A stretch of DNA of 64,000 nucleotides from Nocardia amamiensis (GCF_015477605.1 NZ_JADLQX010000003.1:310001-374000); one strand, 5' to 3'. Shown: positions 1 to 8,017, counted from the stretch's first letter. The notes: generated by a model from the sequence alone, not told the origin. Program-made: numbers and translations.

Positions 1-1
1 G

Positions 2-406
2 AGCCGCACCGAGTTGTACGCCGAGGTACAGCAGTTCTACGCCGAGCAGATGCAGCGACTGGACAACCGCGACATCCCCGGTTACGCCGAGACCTTCACC
101 GAGGACGCGGAATTCGAGCACTCGCCGGGGATTCCGCCCGCCCGGACCAGGGCGGGCATCATCGCGGACCTGGTCGAGTTCCACAAGCGCTTCGAGACCG
201 ACCCGATGCAGCGCAGACACTGGTTCAACATGATCAACCTGCAACCCCAGGACGACGGGACCATCGTGTCCACCGCCTACTGCCTGGTGGTGAAGATCCG
301 CCCGAACAGCAAGCCCGAGATCGCACCGAGCTGCGTCGTGCACGACGTGCTCGTCCGCGTCGATGGGGCGCTGCTGACGCGATCGCGGCGCGTCGTCCAT
401 GACTGA
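2..406 (+). CDS. SnoaL/NTF2-like protein, 5' partial
   Basis: The frame is open to the left edge of the window, so the true start probably lies upstream; the first in-window start is a TTG at 14 without a ribosome site. About 134 codons are visible. The protein has the small alpha+beta-barrel pattern of SnoaL-like/NTF2-like proteins: an N-terminal helix with FYAEQM, then an acidic strand (FTEDAEFEHSPG), and later strands ending in a basic tail. The family includes polyketide cyclases, ring hydroxylase small subunits and ketosteroid isomerase-like enzymes. A nitroreductase gene follows after 41 bases on the same strand, so the two may be co-transcribed. The substrate cannot be told from sequence. 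Confidence 0.7.
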   Translation, partial: SRTELYAEVQQFYAEQMQRLDNRDIPGYAETFTEDAEFEHSPGIPPARTRAGIIADLVEFHKRFETDPMQRRHWFNMINLQPQDDGTIVSTAYCLVVKIRPNSKPEIAPSCVVHDVLVRVDGALLTRSRRVVHD

Positions 407-447
407 CCGTATCCCACCGTCCCCGAACACATTCGAGGAGAACTCAC

Positions 448-1056
448 GTGAACTCCGTTCAGCCAGCCTTGCTGACGCTCGCCGCCGAGGCTCAGGACCT
501 GCTCTTCCGGGAGGCCCGCACGGCGAATACCTTCACCGACGAGCCGGTCACCGACGAGCAGATCCGCGCGATCTACGAATTGGTGAAATATGGGCCGACG
601 TCGATGAACCAGCAACCGCTGCGGATCGTGCTCGTGCGCAGCCAGGAGGCGCGGGACCGGCTGGTCACCCACATGATCGACAACAACAAGCCGAAGACGG
701 CCGCGGCGCCGCTCTCGGCGATTCTCGCCGCCGACCTGAATTTCCACGAGAACTTGCCCAAGGTGTTCCCGCACGCGCCCGAGGCCAAGGACTACTTCAC
801 CGATACGGACCACCGGGCCGAGTCGGCGCGGTTCAATGCACTGATCCAGATCGGTTACTTCATCCTGGGCATCCGCGCGGCGGGGCTGGCGGCGGGCCCG
901 ATGAACGGCTTCGACGGCGCGGGACTGGACAAGGACTTCTTCCCGGAGGGCGAGCACACCGGTCTCGTCGTGGTCAATATCGGCAAGCCGGGCGCGAACG
1001 CCTGGTTCCCGCGGTCGCCGCGATTGGACTACGACGAGGTGGTCAGCACGATTTAG
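448..1056 (+). CDS. Nitroreductase family protein (RutE/malonic semialdehyde reductase-like)
   Basis: A 202-residue FMN-dependent nitroreductase-fold protein. The early TFTDEPVTDEQI segment and the KYGPTSMNQQP loop match the RutE/HadB-like subgroup, which contains malonic semialdehyde and 3-hydroxypropionate dehydrogenases. The C-terminal region has the typical FFPEGEHTGLVVVNIG strand. The GTG start is supported by a GAGGAG ribosome site 8 bases upstream (435-440). It follows the SnoaL-like gene and is probably in the same operon. No rut pyrimidine-degradation genes are seen nearby, so the specific RutE role is only a family-level suggestion; a general NAD(P)H:FMN quinone, nitro or enone reductase is equally possible. 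Confidence 0.85.
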   Translation: MNSVQPALLTLAAEAQDLLFREARTANTFTDEPVTDEQIRAIYELVKYGPTSMNQQPLRIVLVRSQEARDRLVTHMIDNNKPKTAAAPLSAILAADLNFHENLPKVFPHAPEAKDYFTDTDHRAESARFNALIQIGYFILGIRAAGLAAGPMNGFDGAGLDKDFFPEGEHTGLVVVNIGKPGANAWFPRSPRLDYDEVVSTI

Positions 1057-1142
1057 CCGGTCGGGAGGGCAGCGCGCCCGGTCCGAGTCGTCGATGCCCG
1101 CGAGCACAACTCACGGGCATCGTCGCCCCGCCGTTGACCGGC

Positions 1143-1550
1143 TCATACGCCGCTGAGCTGGGGTGTCGATTCGGCGACGCGTGCGCGCCGAGCGCCGAGC
1201 GCCAGCAGCCCGACCGCGATCCAGGCGAGCACCCAGGGGGCGGGCTCGAGGATCACGGCGGCGACCACGGACCAGATGCCAAGCGCCCAGGCGATGAACA
1301 ACGGCGGCACGATGCCCCGGCGATCCAGCCACAGGACGACCATGCCGAGCACGATCAGCGGCACGCCGAAGCTCCCCGTGGTCAGCCAGAACGAACCCAT
1401 GGCCGAACTCATCTCGGTGATTCCCTCTTCCGGTCGCCACAGCTCCGTGCTGAACCACGAGTCCCCGTGTTCCGCGGCGGTCAGTACATAACTGCCCAGT
1501 GTGTGCCCGAATCCGAGCAACACGAGAAGGCCACCTGCCCATTTGATCAT
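1143..1550 (-). CDS. DUF6463-like small membrane protein
   Basis: About 135 residues with four hydrophobic segments: MIKWAGGLLVLLGFGHTLG, the stretch around GSFGVPLIVLGMVVLWL, FIAWALGIWSVVAAVIL and WVLAWIAVGLLALG. The arrangement resembles the DUF6463 family of actinobacterial four-helix membrane proteins. I chose the ATG at 1550 because a GGTGGA precedes it and family members begin MIKWAG; an in-frame ATG at 1565 is possible. It is divergent from a TetR regulator and shares with it a 50-base intergenic region holding an inverted repeat, so it is the likely target of that repressor. Function unknown. Confidence 0.7.
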   Translation of the reverse strand: MIKWAGGLLVLLGFGHTLGSYVLTAAEHGDSWFSTELWRPEEGITEMSSAMGSFWLTTGSFGVPLIVLGMVVLWLDRRGIVPPLFIAWALGIWSVVAAVILEPAPWVLAWIAVGLLALGARRARVAESTPQLSGV

Positions 1551-1565
1551 GTGAAGTCCACCCAT

Positions 1566-1605
1566 CTATTACGGAACCGTCAGTTTCGATACTGATAGTT
1601 CCGTA
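1566..1605. promoter_or_regulatory. TetR-type operator between DUF6463 and tetR
   Basis: An inverted repeat with arms TACGGAAC (1570-1577) and GTTCCGTA (1598-1605) encloses an inner repeat CAGT (1581-1584)/ACTG (1591-1594). It fills almost the whole space between the two divergent genes and ends 10 bases before the GTG of the TetR gene. Position and symmetry fit an autoregulatory TetR operator that also represses the membrane-protein gene. The binding itself is inference. Confidence 0.65.
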
Positions 1606-1615
1606 TAGTAGAAGC

Positions 1616-2215
1616 GTGCCGAAACCGAGACAAGGCGTGGGTCGTCCCCGCAACAGTGAGGTGGATCTCGCTATCGTTCAGACCACCCGAGAGCTGCTTG
1701 CCGAGCGCGGCTACGCCGGACTCACCGTCGACGCGGTGGCGGCGCGAGCCGGTATCGGCAAGGCCGCGATCTATCGCCGGTACGCGACCAAGCAGGAAAT
1801 GATCTTCTCCGTCGTGGTGCACGACATGCGGGAGCAACCGCCACCCGACGCGGGCTCCCTGCGTGCCGATCTCGCCGCGGTAACCCGCGTCATCGCAGCG
1901 CAACTCGGCCACGCCCCGACCGACGTCCTCGCCGGCCTGCTCGCCGACATCTACGCCGACGACGCGCTGGCCACCCGCTTCGCCGAGACCTTCCTCGAAC
2001 GCGAACGACTCGTACTGACCGAGGTGCTCGACCGCGCGGTCACCCGCGGCGAACTGACCACCCGCCCCGACCCGACCACCGTGCAGGCACTCCTACTCGG
2101 CCCGATCTTCGCCTGGCTCCTGATCCTGGACGGCGACCGCGACAAACTCCCCGCCCTCACCCACACCGTCGCCGAAGCGACAGCCGGCACCCTGCTGTCC
2201 GAGAACTCGGACTAG
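1616..2215 (+). CDS. TetR/AcrR family transcriptional regulator
   Basis: A 199-residue protein with an N-terminal TetR helix-turn-helix (about residues 15-60: LLAERGYAGLTVDAVAARAG followed by the recognition segment KAAIYRRYATKQEM). The C-terminal helical domain (DLAAVTRVIAAQL onwards) resembles the TetR_C ligand-binding domains of actinobacterial efflux-type repressors. The GTG start lies just after the shared operator, leaving almost no leader, so the transcript is probably leaderless or nearly so. The adjacent divergent membrane protein is its likely target. The ligand is unknown. Confidence 0.9.
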   Translation: MPKPRQGVGRPRNSEVDLAIVQTTRELLAERGYAGLTVDAVAARAGIGKAAIYRRYATKQEMIFSVVVHDMREQPPPDAGSLRADLAAVTRVIAAQLGHAPTDVLAGLLADIYADDALATRFAETFLERERLVLTEVLDRAVTRGELTTRPDPTTVQALLLGPIFAWLLILDGDRDKLPALTHTVAEATAGTLLSENSD

Positions 2216-2302
2216 GCCGACCAGGCGCGGGAACGGCCAACGGCGGCCATTGTTCTCGCGATGTCAGATCCCATCAGCCGACGGCGACCGCCCGTTTTCG
2301 GA

Positions 2303-2923
2303 CTACCGCACGAGGAGGTGAGCGAGCCGAGATCGTCCGGCACCAGCCACATCGGCGAGGGCGGCGCGGCGCCCCGCCATCACCATGAGCAGCGCTTCAG
2401 CGGTACCGCGTACTTCCGGACCCACACCATGCGTCCACGCCAGATCGGTGGCGACCAAGCGAACACCGCGGGTTCGCCACGCGCCACGAATGAGCGGTGC
2501 ATATCTGGTGAAGTCGAGCGCTACGCGCATCCGCTGGGATGGGATGACCCGTGGCAGTCCGAGGGGCCGACGGATGTCCTGCTGGTGGATCATCGCCTCG
2601 ACCAAGGCGACCCGTCCGCCGAACCAGGCGGTCAATCCGGATGGATCGAGGTCGGCCCGGACCAGCTCGGACAGCTGGCGAGGTGTGCGCTCGGCGTACG
2701 CGGCGACTCCGAGCGCGTTGACGCGGTCCAACAGCTGGCCGCGGGCCAACCGGGCGGCGAACCGCGCCGGCGTCAACTGCCCATAGCTGATGACATGTGC
2801 TGCCACGTCCCGCACTCGCCATGGCGCACATAGGCTCTGCGCTTGCCACTGATCATCCGATAGCTCGGCGATCAGGTCGGCGAACTCGGCACGTTCCGCG
2901 CGCGCCAACGCTTTGGTGTCCAC
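2303..2923 (-). CDS. Maleylpyruvate isomerase-family mycothiol-dependent enzyme
   Basis: About 206 residues of the MDMPI/DinB-like fold. The N-terminal four-helix part carries the diagnostic SLCAPWRVRDVAAHV segment, in which the His takes part in metal binding in this family. Further metal-site candidates are the EAMIHQQDIRRPLG region, a hallmark of mycothiol-dependent isomerases and transferases. I chose the GTG at 2923 because family members begin with a short stretch before the first helix (DTKALARAERAEFADLI). The longer open frame to 3049 has no ribosome site. The likely role is a mycothiol-dependent metalloenzyme of unknown substrate. Confidence 0.8.
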   Translation of the reverse strand: MDTKALARAERAEFADLIAELSDDQWQAQSLCAPWRVRDVAAHVISYGQLTPARFAARLARGQLLDRVNALGVAAYAERTPRQLSELVRADLDPSGLTAWFGGRVALVEAMIHQQDIRRPLGLPRVIPSQRMRVALDFTRYAPLIRGAWRTRGVRLVATDLAWTHGVGPEVRGTAEALLMVMAGRRAALADVAGAGRSRLAHLLVR

Positions 2924-3070
2924 ACTGGCTAGTACATCACCGGCCACGACAATCCCATCGCCTTGCCGGTGGTGCCCCTCCCGGCGAGGGCGCACAAGAC
3001 TTGTGCGAAGAACTCGCGCATGCCTGCATGCACACCGCACTGGCCGCACGCGGTCGTTGGTAGCCGGGTT

Positions 3071-3871
3071 TCAGCGCGGGGCGGGCTGGAGGATGTCGTC
3101 CAGTGGGGTATTGGAAGGTGGGGCGGCGCCTTCCTCGGCGAACCATTCCCAGTGGAGGGCGCGAGCGAGGATCGGGGTGGGCAGGTGTAGTAGCGCGTTT
3201 GCGATGGTGGCGAAGCGGCTGGAGCCCTCGATGATCGAGCGGTGGGCGGAGAGGGCGGTTTTGCGCTGGGCGGCAAAAGGACCGACGTCGATGCGGTGGG
3301 TGATTTCCGAGCGCGGGCTGTACAAGGTGGCGAGGGTGGCCGGGTCGTAGCGCAGCGGAATACGCAGTCGTTCGAGTAAACGCACTAGGCGCGTGTAGCT
3401 TTCGCGCGGCAACGTGGCGTCGAGGACGCGCGACACCCCGGCCAGTTCGGCCGCGCGTTTGCCGACCTCGTGCACGCGAACGTGATCACGGTGTCCGTAG
3501 CCCCCATTGCGGTCGTAGCTGAGCAGGACACCGGGATTCTCCTCGCGCAGGATCGCGGCCAATCGCTCGGCCGCCTCCTCGGGATCCGCGCGCGCGAATC
3601 GCACCCGATCCGGCGGGTCCGCGTACAGCACCGCGCCGTGACCGCTGTCGGCATAGCCGAGGTGCGCCACCCTGGCCACGCCCAGCGCCGCGGCACTGTC
3701 CTCCAACTCGCCCAGCCGCACGGCTTTCCGGCCATCCAGATCGGCCATATGACCGTCGGTGGCCACCACGATGACCGTCCGGTGCCCGGCGGCGGCCAGC
3801 TTGGCCAAAGTCCCTCCGGTCAGCAGCGTCTCGTCGTCGGGATGCGCGTGGAACGCCACAACGGTCGCCAT
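3071..3871 (-). CDS. PIG-L family deacetylase
   Basis: A 266-residue LmbE/PIG-L N-acetylglucosaminyl deacetylase-like protein. The zinc and catalytic motif AHPDDE is at residues 9-14 (FHAHPDDETLLTGGTLAKL), and the second metal His is in the GYGHRDHVRVHEVG region. This family contains MshB and Mca of mycothiol biosynthesis and recycling, and many uncharacterised deacetylases. The chain is a little shorter than MshB/Mca and the C-terminus differs, so I do not assign either name. It lies 147 bases upstream, in transcription order, of a mycothiol-dependent enzyme on the same strand, which is suggestive only. Confidence 0.88.
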   Translation of the reverse strand: MATVVAFHAHPDDETLLTGGTLAKLAAAGHRTVIVVATDGHMADLDGRKAVRLGELEDSAAALGVARVAHLGYADSGHGAVLYADPPDRVRFARADPEEAAERLAAILREENPGVLLSYDRNGGYGHRDHVRVHEVGKRAAELAGVSRVLDATLPRESYTRLVRLLERLRIPLRYDPATLATLYSPRSEITHRIDVGPFAAQRKTALSAHRSIIEGSSRFATIANALLHLPTPILARALHWEWFAEEGAAPPSNTPLDDILQPAPR

Positions 3872-3916
3872 CGCCCCAGTGTGCCAGGGGCGCGCACTAC
3901 GCCTCGCCCGACGGGC

Positions 3917-4312
3917 TCACCGCAGGTCGCCGGCCAGCTTGGTGGCGCCGACGAGCATGTAGCCGCCCGTCAACGCGACCATGGCGATCGCGGCCGGGCG
4001 CGGGACGTCAGCCCGGGCCACGCGCACACTCCCATGGGTGGTGTCGAGAATGTCCACCATCAGGGCGAGACGCTGCCAGCGCGGCAACTCCTCCTGCGGC
4101 GCGGTCAGGTAGCCGAGACCGAGCGCGACCGCCCTGGCGCCGAATATGCGCGTCATATAGTCGAGTTCAGGTGTGGGAAGCACGCCCAGCGCCCTGGTCA
4201 GCGCTCGCGGCGCTACAAGGGCCGCCGCGCCGAGTGCGACACGACCGATCGCGAGGCCGCGCAGCGCACCAGCCAGCGGGGAGCGGGACTGCCGGATGAT
4301 GTTCGTCGCCAT
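3917..4312 (-). CDS. DUF4267-like small membrane protein
   Basis: A 131-residue protein with a conserved early segment (GLAIGRVALGAAALVAPRAL) and three to four hydrophobic helices, ending with a helix around AAIAMVALTGGYMLVGAT. Charged loops contain FGARAVALGLGYLT, typical of DUF4267-type proteins. The ATG start lies 30 bases downstream of an 11-bp inverted repeat (4342-4368) that may be an operator or a terminator of the small gene upstream. Function unknown. The next gene in this direction is the PIG-L deacetylase, 45 bases away. Confidence 0.65.
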   Translation of the reverse strand: MATNIIRQSRSPLAGALRGLAIGRVALGAAALVAPRALTRALGVLPTPELDYMTRIFGARAVALGLGYLTAPQEELPRWQRLALMVDILDTTHGSVRVARADVPRPAAIAMVALTGGYMLVGATKLAGDLR

Positions 4313-4341
4313 ACTTCGAGCCTGGCCGAAAACGCCGATGA

Positions 4342-4368
4342 GGTCGATTACCGGCGAGGTAATCGACC
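4342..4368. promoter_or_regulatory. 11-bp inverted repeat upstream of DUF4267 gene
   Basis: Perfect arms GGTCGATTACC (4342-4352) and GGTAATCGACC (4358-4368) with a 5-base centre. It sits 30-56 bases before the ATG of the DUF4267-like gene and 167 bases past the stop of the 26-codon ORF. Lack of a T-run next to the stem favours an operator over an intrinsic terminator. Confidence 0.45.
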
Positions 4369-4534
4369 ACGGCGGTGACGGAATCAGAGCCTCCTCGGTC
4401 TGGCCCGTTCCCAGCGCTCATCACCATCGCCGATGACGGGCCGACCGCGGAGCTGCCGCATACGTCGAAAGGCCACGTATCCGGCAGCGTGGCACTCGGG
4501 CAACCCTCGTCGCTCGCCCGAGCACCACGGCAGA

Positions 4535-4615
4535 TCACCAGAGGAGCAGAATCAGTGCCTTCTGCAGGGTGTCCAGAATGCGGCCGATGGTGATCGCGAT
4601 TTCGACGGTGCCCAT
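4535..4615 (-). CDS. 26-aa hydrophobic microprotein (putative)
   Basis: A 26-codon ORF beginning with ATG at 4615 and ending TGA at 4535. A strong purine-rich ribosome site (GAGGAAAGGGG) lies about 8-15 bases upstream of the ATG, much better than those of many larger genes here. The peptide starts MGTVEIAITIGRILD and ends ALILLLW; it would form one amphipathic or membrane helix with a single acidic-basic stripe (E5, R12, D15, K19). No neighbouring gene overlaps it, and the surrounding 480 bases hold no other credible gene. A short membrane peptide or toxin-like or channel-like microprotein are possibilities; I do not recognise a family. Chance occurrence cannot be excluded. Confidence 0.45.
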   Translation of the reverse strand: MGTVEIAITIGRILDTLQKALILLLW

Positions 4616-4799
4616 AACGAGCCCCTTTCCTCGGGACGGCAAATCATCGACCCATCAATTCAAGCTCGGCCGAACGGGATTCGGAAGCTCCCGTTGTGTC
4701 CCAGTTCGATACGCGGTTCGGGGCGGGGAGTGCGCAGGTAGAACGGCGGCCGCCCAGACCTCCGAGCACGCCGGGCCGGTCGAAGCCAGCACGGACACA

Positions 4800-6125
4800 T
4801 CACATTCCGACGACGTCGATGATCGGCGCCGGATAGTCCGCCGGATCGACCTGTTCGCGCCACGGCCGGTGCACCCGAGCGCCGGGCAGGTGAGCCAGCT
4901 CGGGAATCCAGCGCCGCGCGTACGCCCCCTCCGCGTCGTAGCGCTCGGCCTGGCGCAGCGGGTTGAGCACCCGATTCGGCCTGGTATCCGTTCCGGTGCC
5001 CGCGACCCACTGCCAGTTGAGCTGGTTGTTCGCCAGGTCGGCGTCGACCAGCCAGCGCAGGAAGTGCTCCGCGCCGACGCGCCAGTCCACACGCAGCGAC
5101 TTGGTCAGGAAACTGGCGGAGATCAGCCGGGCCCGGCCCGGCATCCATCCCTCGGCGCGCAGCTGTCGCATCCCGGCGTCCACGATCGGGTACCCCGTGC
5201 GCCCGTCCCGCCAGGCGTCCACGGCCTGCGGATCGTCGGACCAGCGGATCGAGCGGTCGCGGTAGTCCGACCACGCCGCAGCCGGGCGGGCGGCCAGCAA
5301 CTGGTGGTGGAAATCGCGCCAGGCCAGCTGCCGGGCGAACGCGAGCCCGCCTTCGGTGGACAGATTCACCCCGTGGACGAGCTCCACCGGGGACACGCAG
5401 CCGAAGTGCAGATACGGCGACAGCCGCGAGGTGGCGTCGGCGCCGAGGTCGTCGCTCAGGCGCGCGTAGTCCTCGATCGGCCCGGACAACCACTCGCGCA
5501 TCAGCTTTCGTCCCGCCGATTCGCCGCCGACGGCCAGCCGCGGCGAGGCAGGGCCCGCACACAGGTCGTCCGCGTCCGGCAACGGCAGGCTCTCTACCCG
5601 CGGCAGCCTGAGTTCGCGTGGTTTGCCGAGCGGCTTGCGCCGGTGCGTCATGGACCAGCGCCGGAAGTACGGGGTGAAGACGGCGAAATGGTCGCGTCCG
5701 GTGGCAGGCATGAGCGCCTCCGGATCGGTGCTGGTGATACTCGCGGTGTGGGTGTGCAGCAGGCAGTTCCGTCGGGCAAGACGCTCGCGCAGCGCGCGTT
5801 CCCTCCGCTGGCTGTAACCGCTGACATCCGCGGCGATGTGCACGCTCCGCGCGTGCACTTGGCCGGCCACCCGGTCGACCTCCGCGACCACGTCGCCGCG
5901 GCGCAAAACCAGCCTGCCACCGATGGCTCGCAGTTCGGCATCCAACTCGGCGAGCGCCGCGGTCAGGAATCCGGCCCGGTTCGGCGCGGCGAAGCGACCG
6001 GAGAGGATGGCATCGTCGAGAACGAACAGCGGCACGACCGCGGCGCCTTCTCGATGCGCGGCCGTCAGCACAGGGTTGTCACGGACCCGCAGGTCGCGCG
6101 TGAACAGTGCGATCGTGACGGTCAT
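4800..6125 (-). CDS. phr: Deoxyribodipyrimidine photolyase
   Basis: About 441 residues. The N-terminal antenna-binding alpha/beta domain starts ALFTRDLRVRDNPVL. The C-terminal FAD domain has the class I signatures: the region SRLSPYLHFGCVSP, then QLAWRDFHHQLL, then WMPGRARLISASFLTKSL, and the NNQLNWQWVAGTGTD stretch that contacts FAD and the lesion. It repairs cyclobutane pyrimidine dimers using blue light. I preferred the ATG at 6125 (MTVTIALF); another ATG lies three codons upstream. It is 73 bases downstream of a lipocalin gene on the same strand and near a MerR-B12 regulator, the usual setting of light-induced phr genes. Confidence 0.93.
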   Translation of the reverse strand: MTVTIALFTRDLRVRDNPVLTAAHREGAAVVPLFVLDDAILSGRFAAPNRAGFLTAALAELDAELRAIGGRLVLRRGDVVAEVDRVAGQVHARSVHIAADVSGYSQRRERALRERLARRNCLLHTHTASITSTDPEALMPATGRDHFAVFTPYFRRWSMTHRRKPLGKPRELRLPRVESLPLPDADDLCAGPASPRLAVGGESAGRKLMREWLSGPIEDYARLSDDLGADATSRLSPYLHFGCVSPVELVHGVNLSTEGGLAFARQLAWRDFHHQLLAARPAAAWSDYRDRSIRWSDDPQAVDAWRDGRTGYPIVDAGMRQLRAEGWMPGRARLISASFLTKSLRVDWRVGAEHFLRWLVDADLANNQLNWQWVAGTGTDTRPNRVLNPLRQAERYDAEGAYARRWIPELAHLPGARVHRPWREQVDPADYPAPIIDVVGM

Positions 6126-6198
6126 TGGAGGCAATCCTCTTCGGGCGGCTCAGCCATACCTCCGATTGCTCGGGCCTCGCGAGCGCCGAGCAATCGGA

Positions 6199-6828
6199 TC
6201 AGCGCAGGCACAGTGGGACGATGCGCGACTCTCCGCCCGTCGTCGGCGAGGTCAGGTACAGGCACGGATTCTGGCCCGCCGCCGTGACAGCCGCGAGCAC
6301 CGCCCTCCAGGCTCCCTCTTCCAGCGCGGCCGCGCGGGCCAGGACGAACCCGGATGTCCGGCTCGGGTCGGTGACCAGCGCCCACGAATAAGCCGGGCCG
6401 AGCGCGGTGACGATGTAGTTGGTCGGCCCTTCCAGGCGGTCCTGGGTCGGCACGCCGGGGAAGCTGACGTGCAGCTGGGCGCCGGTCTCGCGGTCGTTCA
6501 CCACGGCCGTGCCGTTGATCTCGCTGAGGGTGTTCTGCCAGGTGATGCAGGAGTTGCGCACCGCGATATTGCCCTGCGGGTCGAGCGAGTAATTCGCTTG
6601 TGTGTCGCGCGCGCACTGCAGGTTGAAGTACTGCGGGATGGCGGCGAGCTGACGCCACGTACCCAGGTACCGCTCCACATCCAGCCGCGGCACCGGCGTG
6701 GGCGCGGTGATCTGGGTCGGCATCGGCGCCGCGGCAACCCCGCCCGCTGCCAGAGTCACTGTGGCCACCGCCGACGCTATTCCCCCGCACAGGCGCGTGG
6801 ACCAGGTCAGCATCCGACTGTGGGTCAT
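6199..6828 (-). CDS. Secreted lipocalin family protein
   Basis: About 209 residues. An N-terminal export signal with hydrophobic core (LCGGIASAVATVTLAAGGVAAA) is followed by the lipocalin hallmark LDVERYLGTWRQLAAIPQYFN (GxW motif) and the barrel strands through YIVTALGPAYSWALVTDPS, typical of Blc-type bacterial lipocalins. Two Cys pairs may form disulfides. The ATG at 6828 has a GAGGAG ribosome site; the open frame further upstream is not needed. Blc-type lipocalins bind lipids and are found in LitR/CarH light regulons. It heads a likely lipocalin-phr operon and is divergent from the MerR-B12 regulator gene. Confidence 0.85.
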   Translation of the reverse strand: MTHSRMLTWSTRLCGGIASAVATVTLAAGGVAAAPMPTQITAPTPVPRLDVERYLGTWRQLAAIPQYFNLQCARDTQANYSLDPQGNIAVRNSCITWQNTLSEINGTAVVNDRETGAQLHVSFPGVPTQDRLEGPTNYIVTALGPAYSWALVTDPSRTSGFVLARAAALEEGAWRAVLAAVTAAGQNPCLYLTSPTTGGESRIVPLCLR

Positions 6829-6872
6829 GCTCACTCCTCGGACATCGACAACTCTTTCCTCCAGCTTATAAC

Positions 6873-6890
6873 GATGCATAATCGATGCAA
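6873..6890. promoter_or_regulatory. 11-bp-period direct repeats between lipocalin and merR genes
   Basis: CGATGCA occurs at 6873-6879 and again at 6884-6890, an 11-base period; within it TGCAT (6876-6880) and ATGCA (6886-6890) also form an inverted repeat. The site lies in the divergent promoter region, close to AT-rich -10-like sequence (TATAAC, 6868-6873). CarH/LitR regulators bind direct repeats with about 11-bp spacing, so this is a candidate operator. Confidence 0.5.
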
Positions 6891-7050
6891 TAGGATTCCG
6901 CCAAGCCGAGGTCATCGCGGTCACGATCGGCTGCGGCAAGTTGCACGCCGCGGTCACACGCACCCCGATGAAAGTGATGCCGTGTCCCAGCCAAGCGCGA
7001 AGCGCCGCCCAGGTGAGGCCGTTCCCGTCGACGACGGGAACAATGGGGCG

Positions 7051-7896
7051 ATGCCCGCCGGTCCCGCCCCCGTGTCCGATGCGGCCGGATACCCGGTGCG
7101 CGCGGTCGCCGAACGCCTCGGCATCCCGACCGCGACGCTACGCAGCTGGAACCGCCGCTACGGCATCGGGCCGCCGCAAGACCGACCGGGTCGGCACCGC
7201 CTGTACACCGAATCCGATATCGCCATGCTCGAGCGGATGCTCGCCTTGATCCGCGCGGGCGTGAGCCCGGCGGGAGCGGCTGCGACGGTGCGTGGGCCCG
7301 CGCCTGCGCTCGGCGAGCGCGCCCCGCTGCTGGCCGCGGCGTTCGCACTGGACGCCAGGTCGCTATCCGATCAACTGGAGGCGCACGTGCGCGCGTTCGG
7401 CGTGGTGGACACCTGGGATCTGCTGTGCCGTCCCGCTTTTGCCGACATCGTCGATCGCCAGCTCGGCGGCGAGGGATGCATCGATGTCGAGCATCTGCTG
7501 TCCTGGTGCGTCATCTCGGTGCTGCACCGCACGAATCCGCCACCCGCGCGGACCGCTCCGACGCCGGTGGTACTGGCCTGCACCAGCGGCGAGACGCATT
7601 CCCTTCCGCTGGAGGTGCTGCGCGCGGCCCTCGCCGAGCGCGGTAGCGCGGCGCACATGCTCGGCGCCGACGTACCGACCGCCGCACTCTCCGACACCCT
7701 GGCCCGGTTCGACCGCCCCGCCGCCGTGCTGCTGTGGTCGCAGCAGGAGTCGACCGCGTTGACCTCTGCGGTGCGCGCCTGCCTGGACGCGGGCGCCCAG
7801 GTGCAAGTCGCCGGGCCGGGGTGGGACGCGGTCTTCCTGCCGGAGAACGTCGAACGGGTGGACAACCTTCTGGACGCTGCCGACCGACTCGCCTGA
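7051..7896 (+). CDS. MerR family regulator with B12-binding domain (LitR/CarH-like)
   Basis: About 281 residues: a MerR helix-turn-helix at residues 13-80 with the CarH-type recognition stretch LRSWNRRYGIGPPQDRPGRHR, a helical bundle (about 90-165), and a Rossmann-like B12-binding domain (about 170-260). E147-H148 and H183 have the same spacing as E141-H142 and H177 of Thermus CarH (as I recall it), so a lower cobalt ligand is present. The position of CarH Trp131 would be Gln137, and the DxHxxG-type glycine is replaced by Pro186. Such proteins repress light-inducible genes in the dark with adenosylcobalamin. Neighbours are phr, lipocalin and a TIGR01777 protein, which fits. An in-frame GTG at 6982 is an alternative start. 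Confidence 0.85.
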   Translation: MPAGPAPVSDAAGYPVRAVAERLGIPTATLRSWNRRYGIGPPQDRPGRHRLYTESDIAMLERMLALIRAGVSPAGAAATVRGPAPALGERAPLLAAAFALDARSLSDQLEAHVRAFGVVDTWDLLCRPAFADIVDRQLGGEGCIDVEHLLSWCVISVLHRTNPPPARTAPTPVVLACTSGETHSLPLEVLRAALAERGSAAHMLGADVPTAALSDTLARFDRPAAVLLWSQQESTALTSAVRACLDAGAQVQVAGPGWDAVFLPENVERVDNLLDAADRLA

Positions 7897-8017
7897 CCGC
7901 GGCCGCCCTGGTCCGGCTACGTGCGGCTCGCGCCAGCTCGGAGCCGGTACAGACCCGCCCTGCCACCCATGGCGACAAAACGATTCATATTCGATCCGCA
8001 TCGGCGTGCCTCGTCGC

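Noticed and set aside
277..1107. A long minus-strand open frame across the nitroreductase gene
   Set aside because: Its composition follows the GC-rich third-position pattern of the plus-strand gene; no start signal or family similarity. Similar shadows exist opposite almost every gene here.
2303..3871. A mycothiol pathway operon
   Set aside because: The PIG-L and MDMPI-family genes are adjacent and same-strand but neither can be assigned to mycothiol biosynthesis, and 147 bases separate them.
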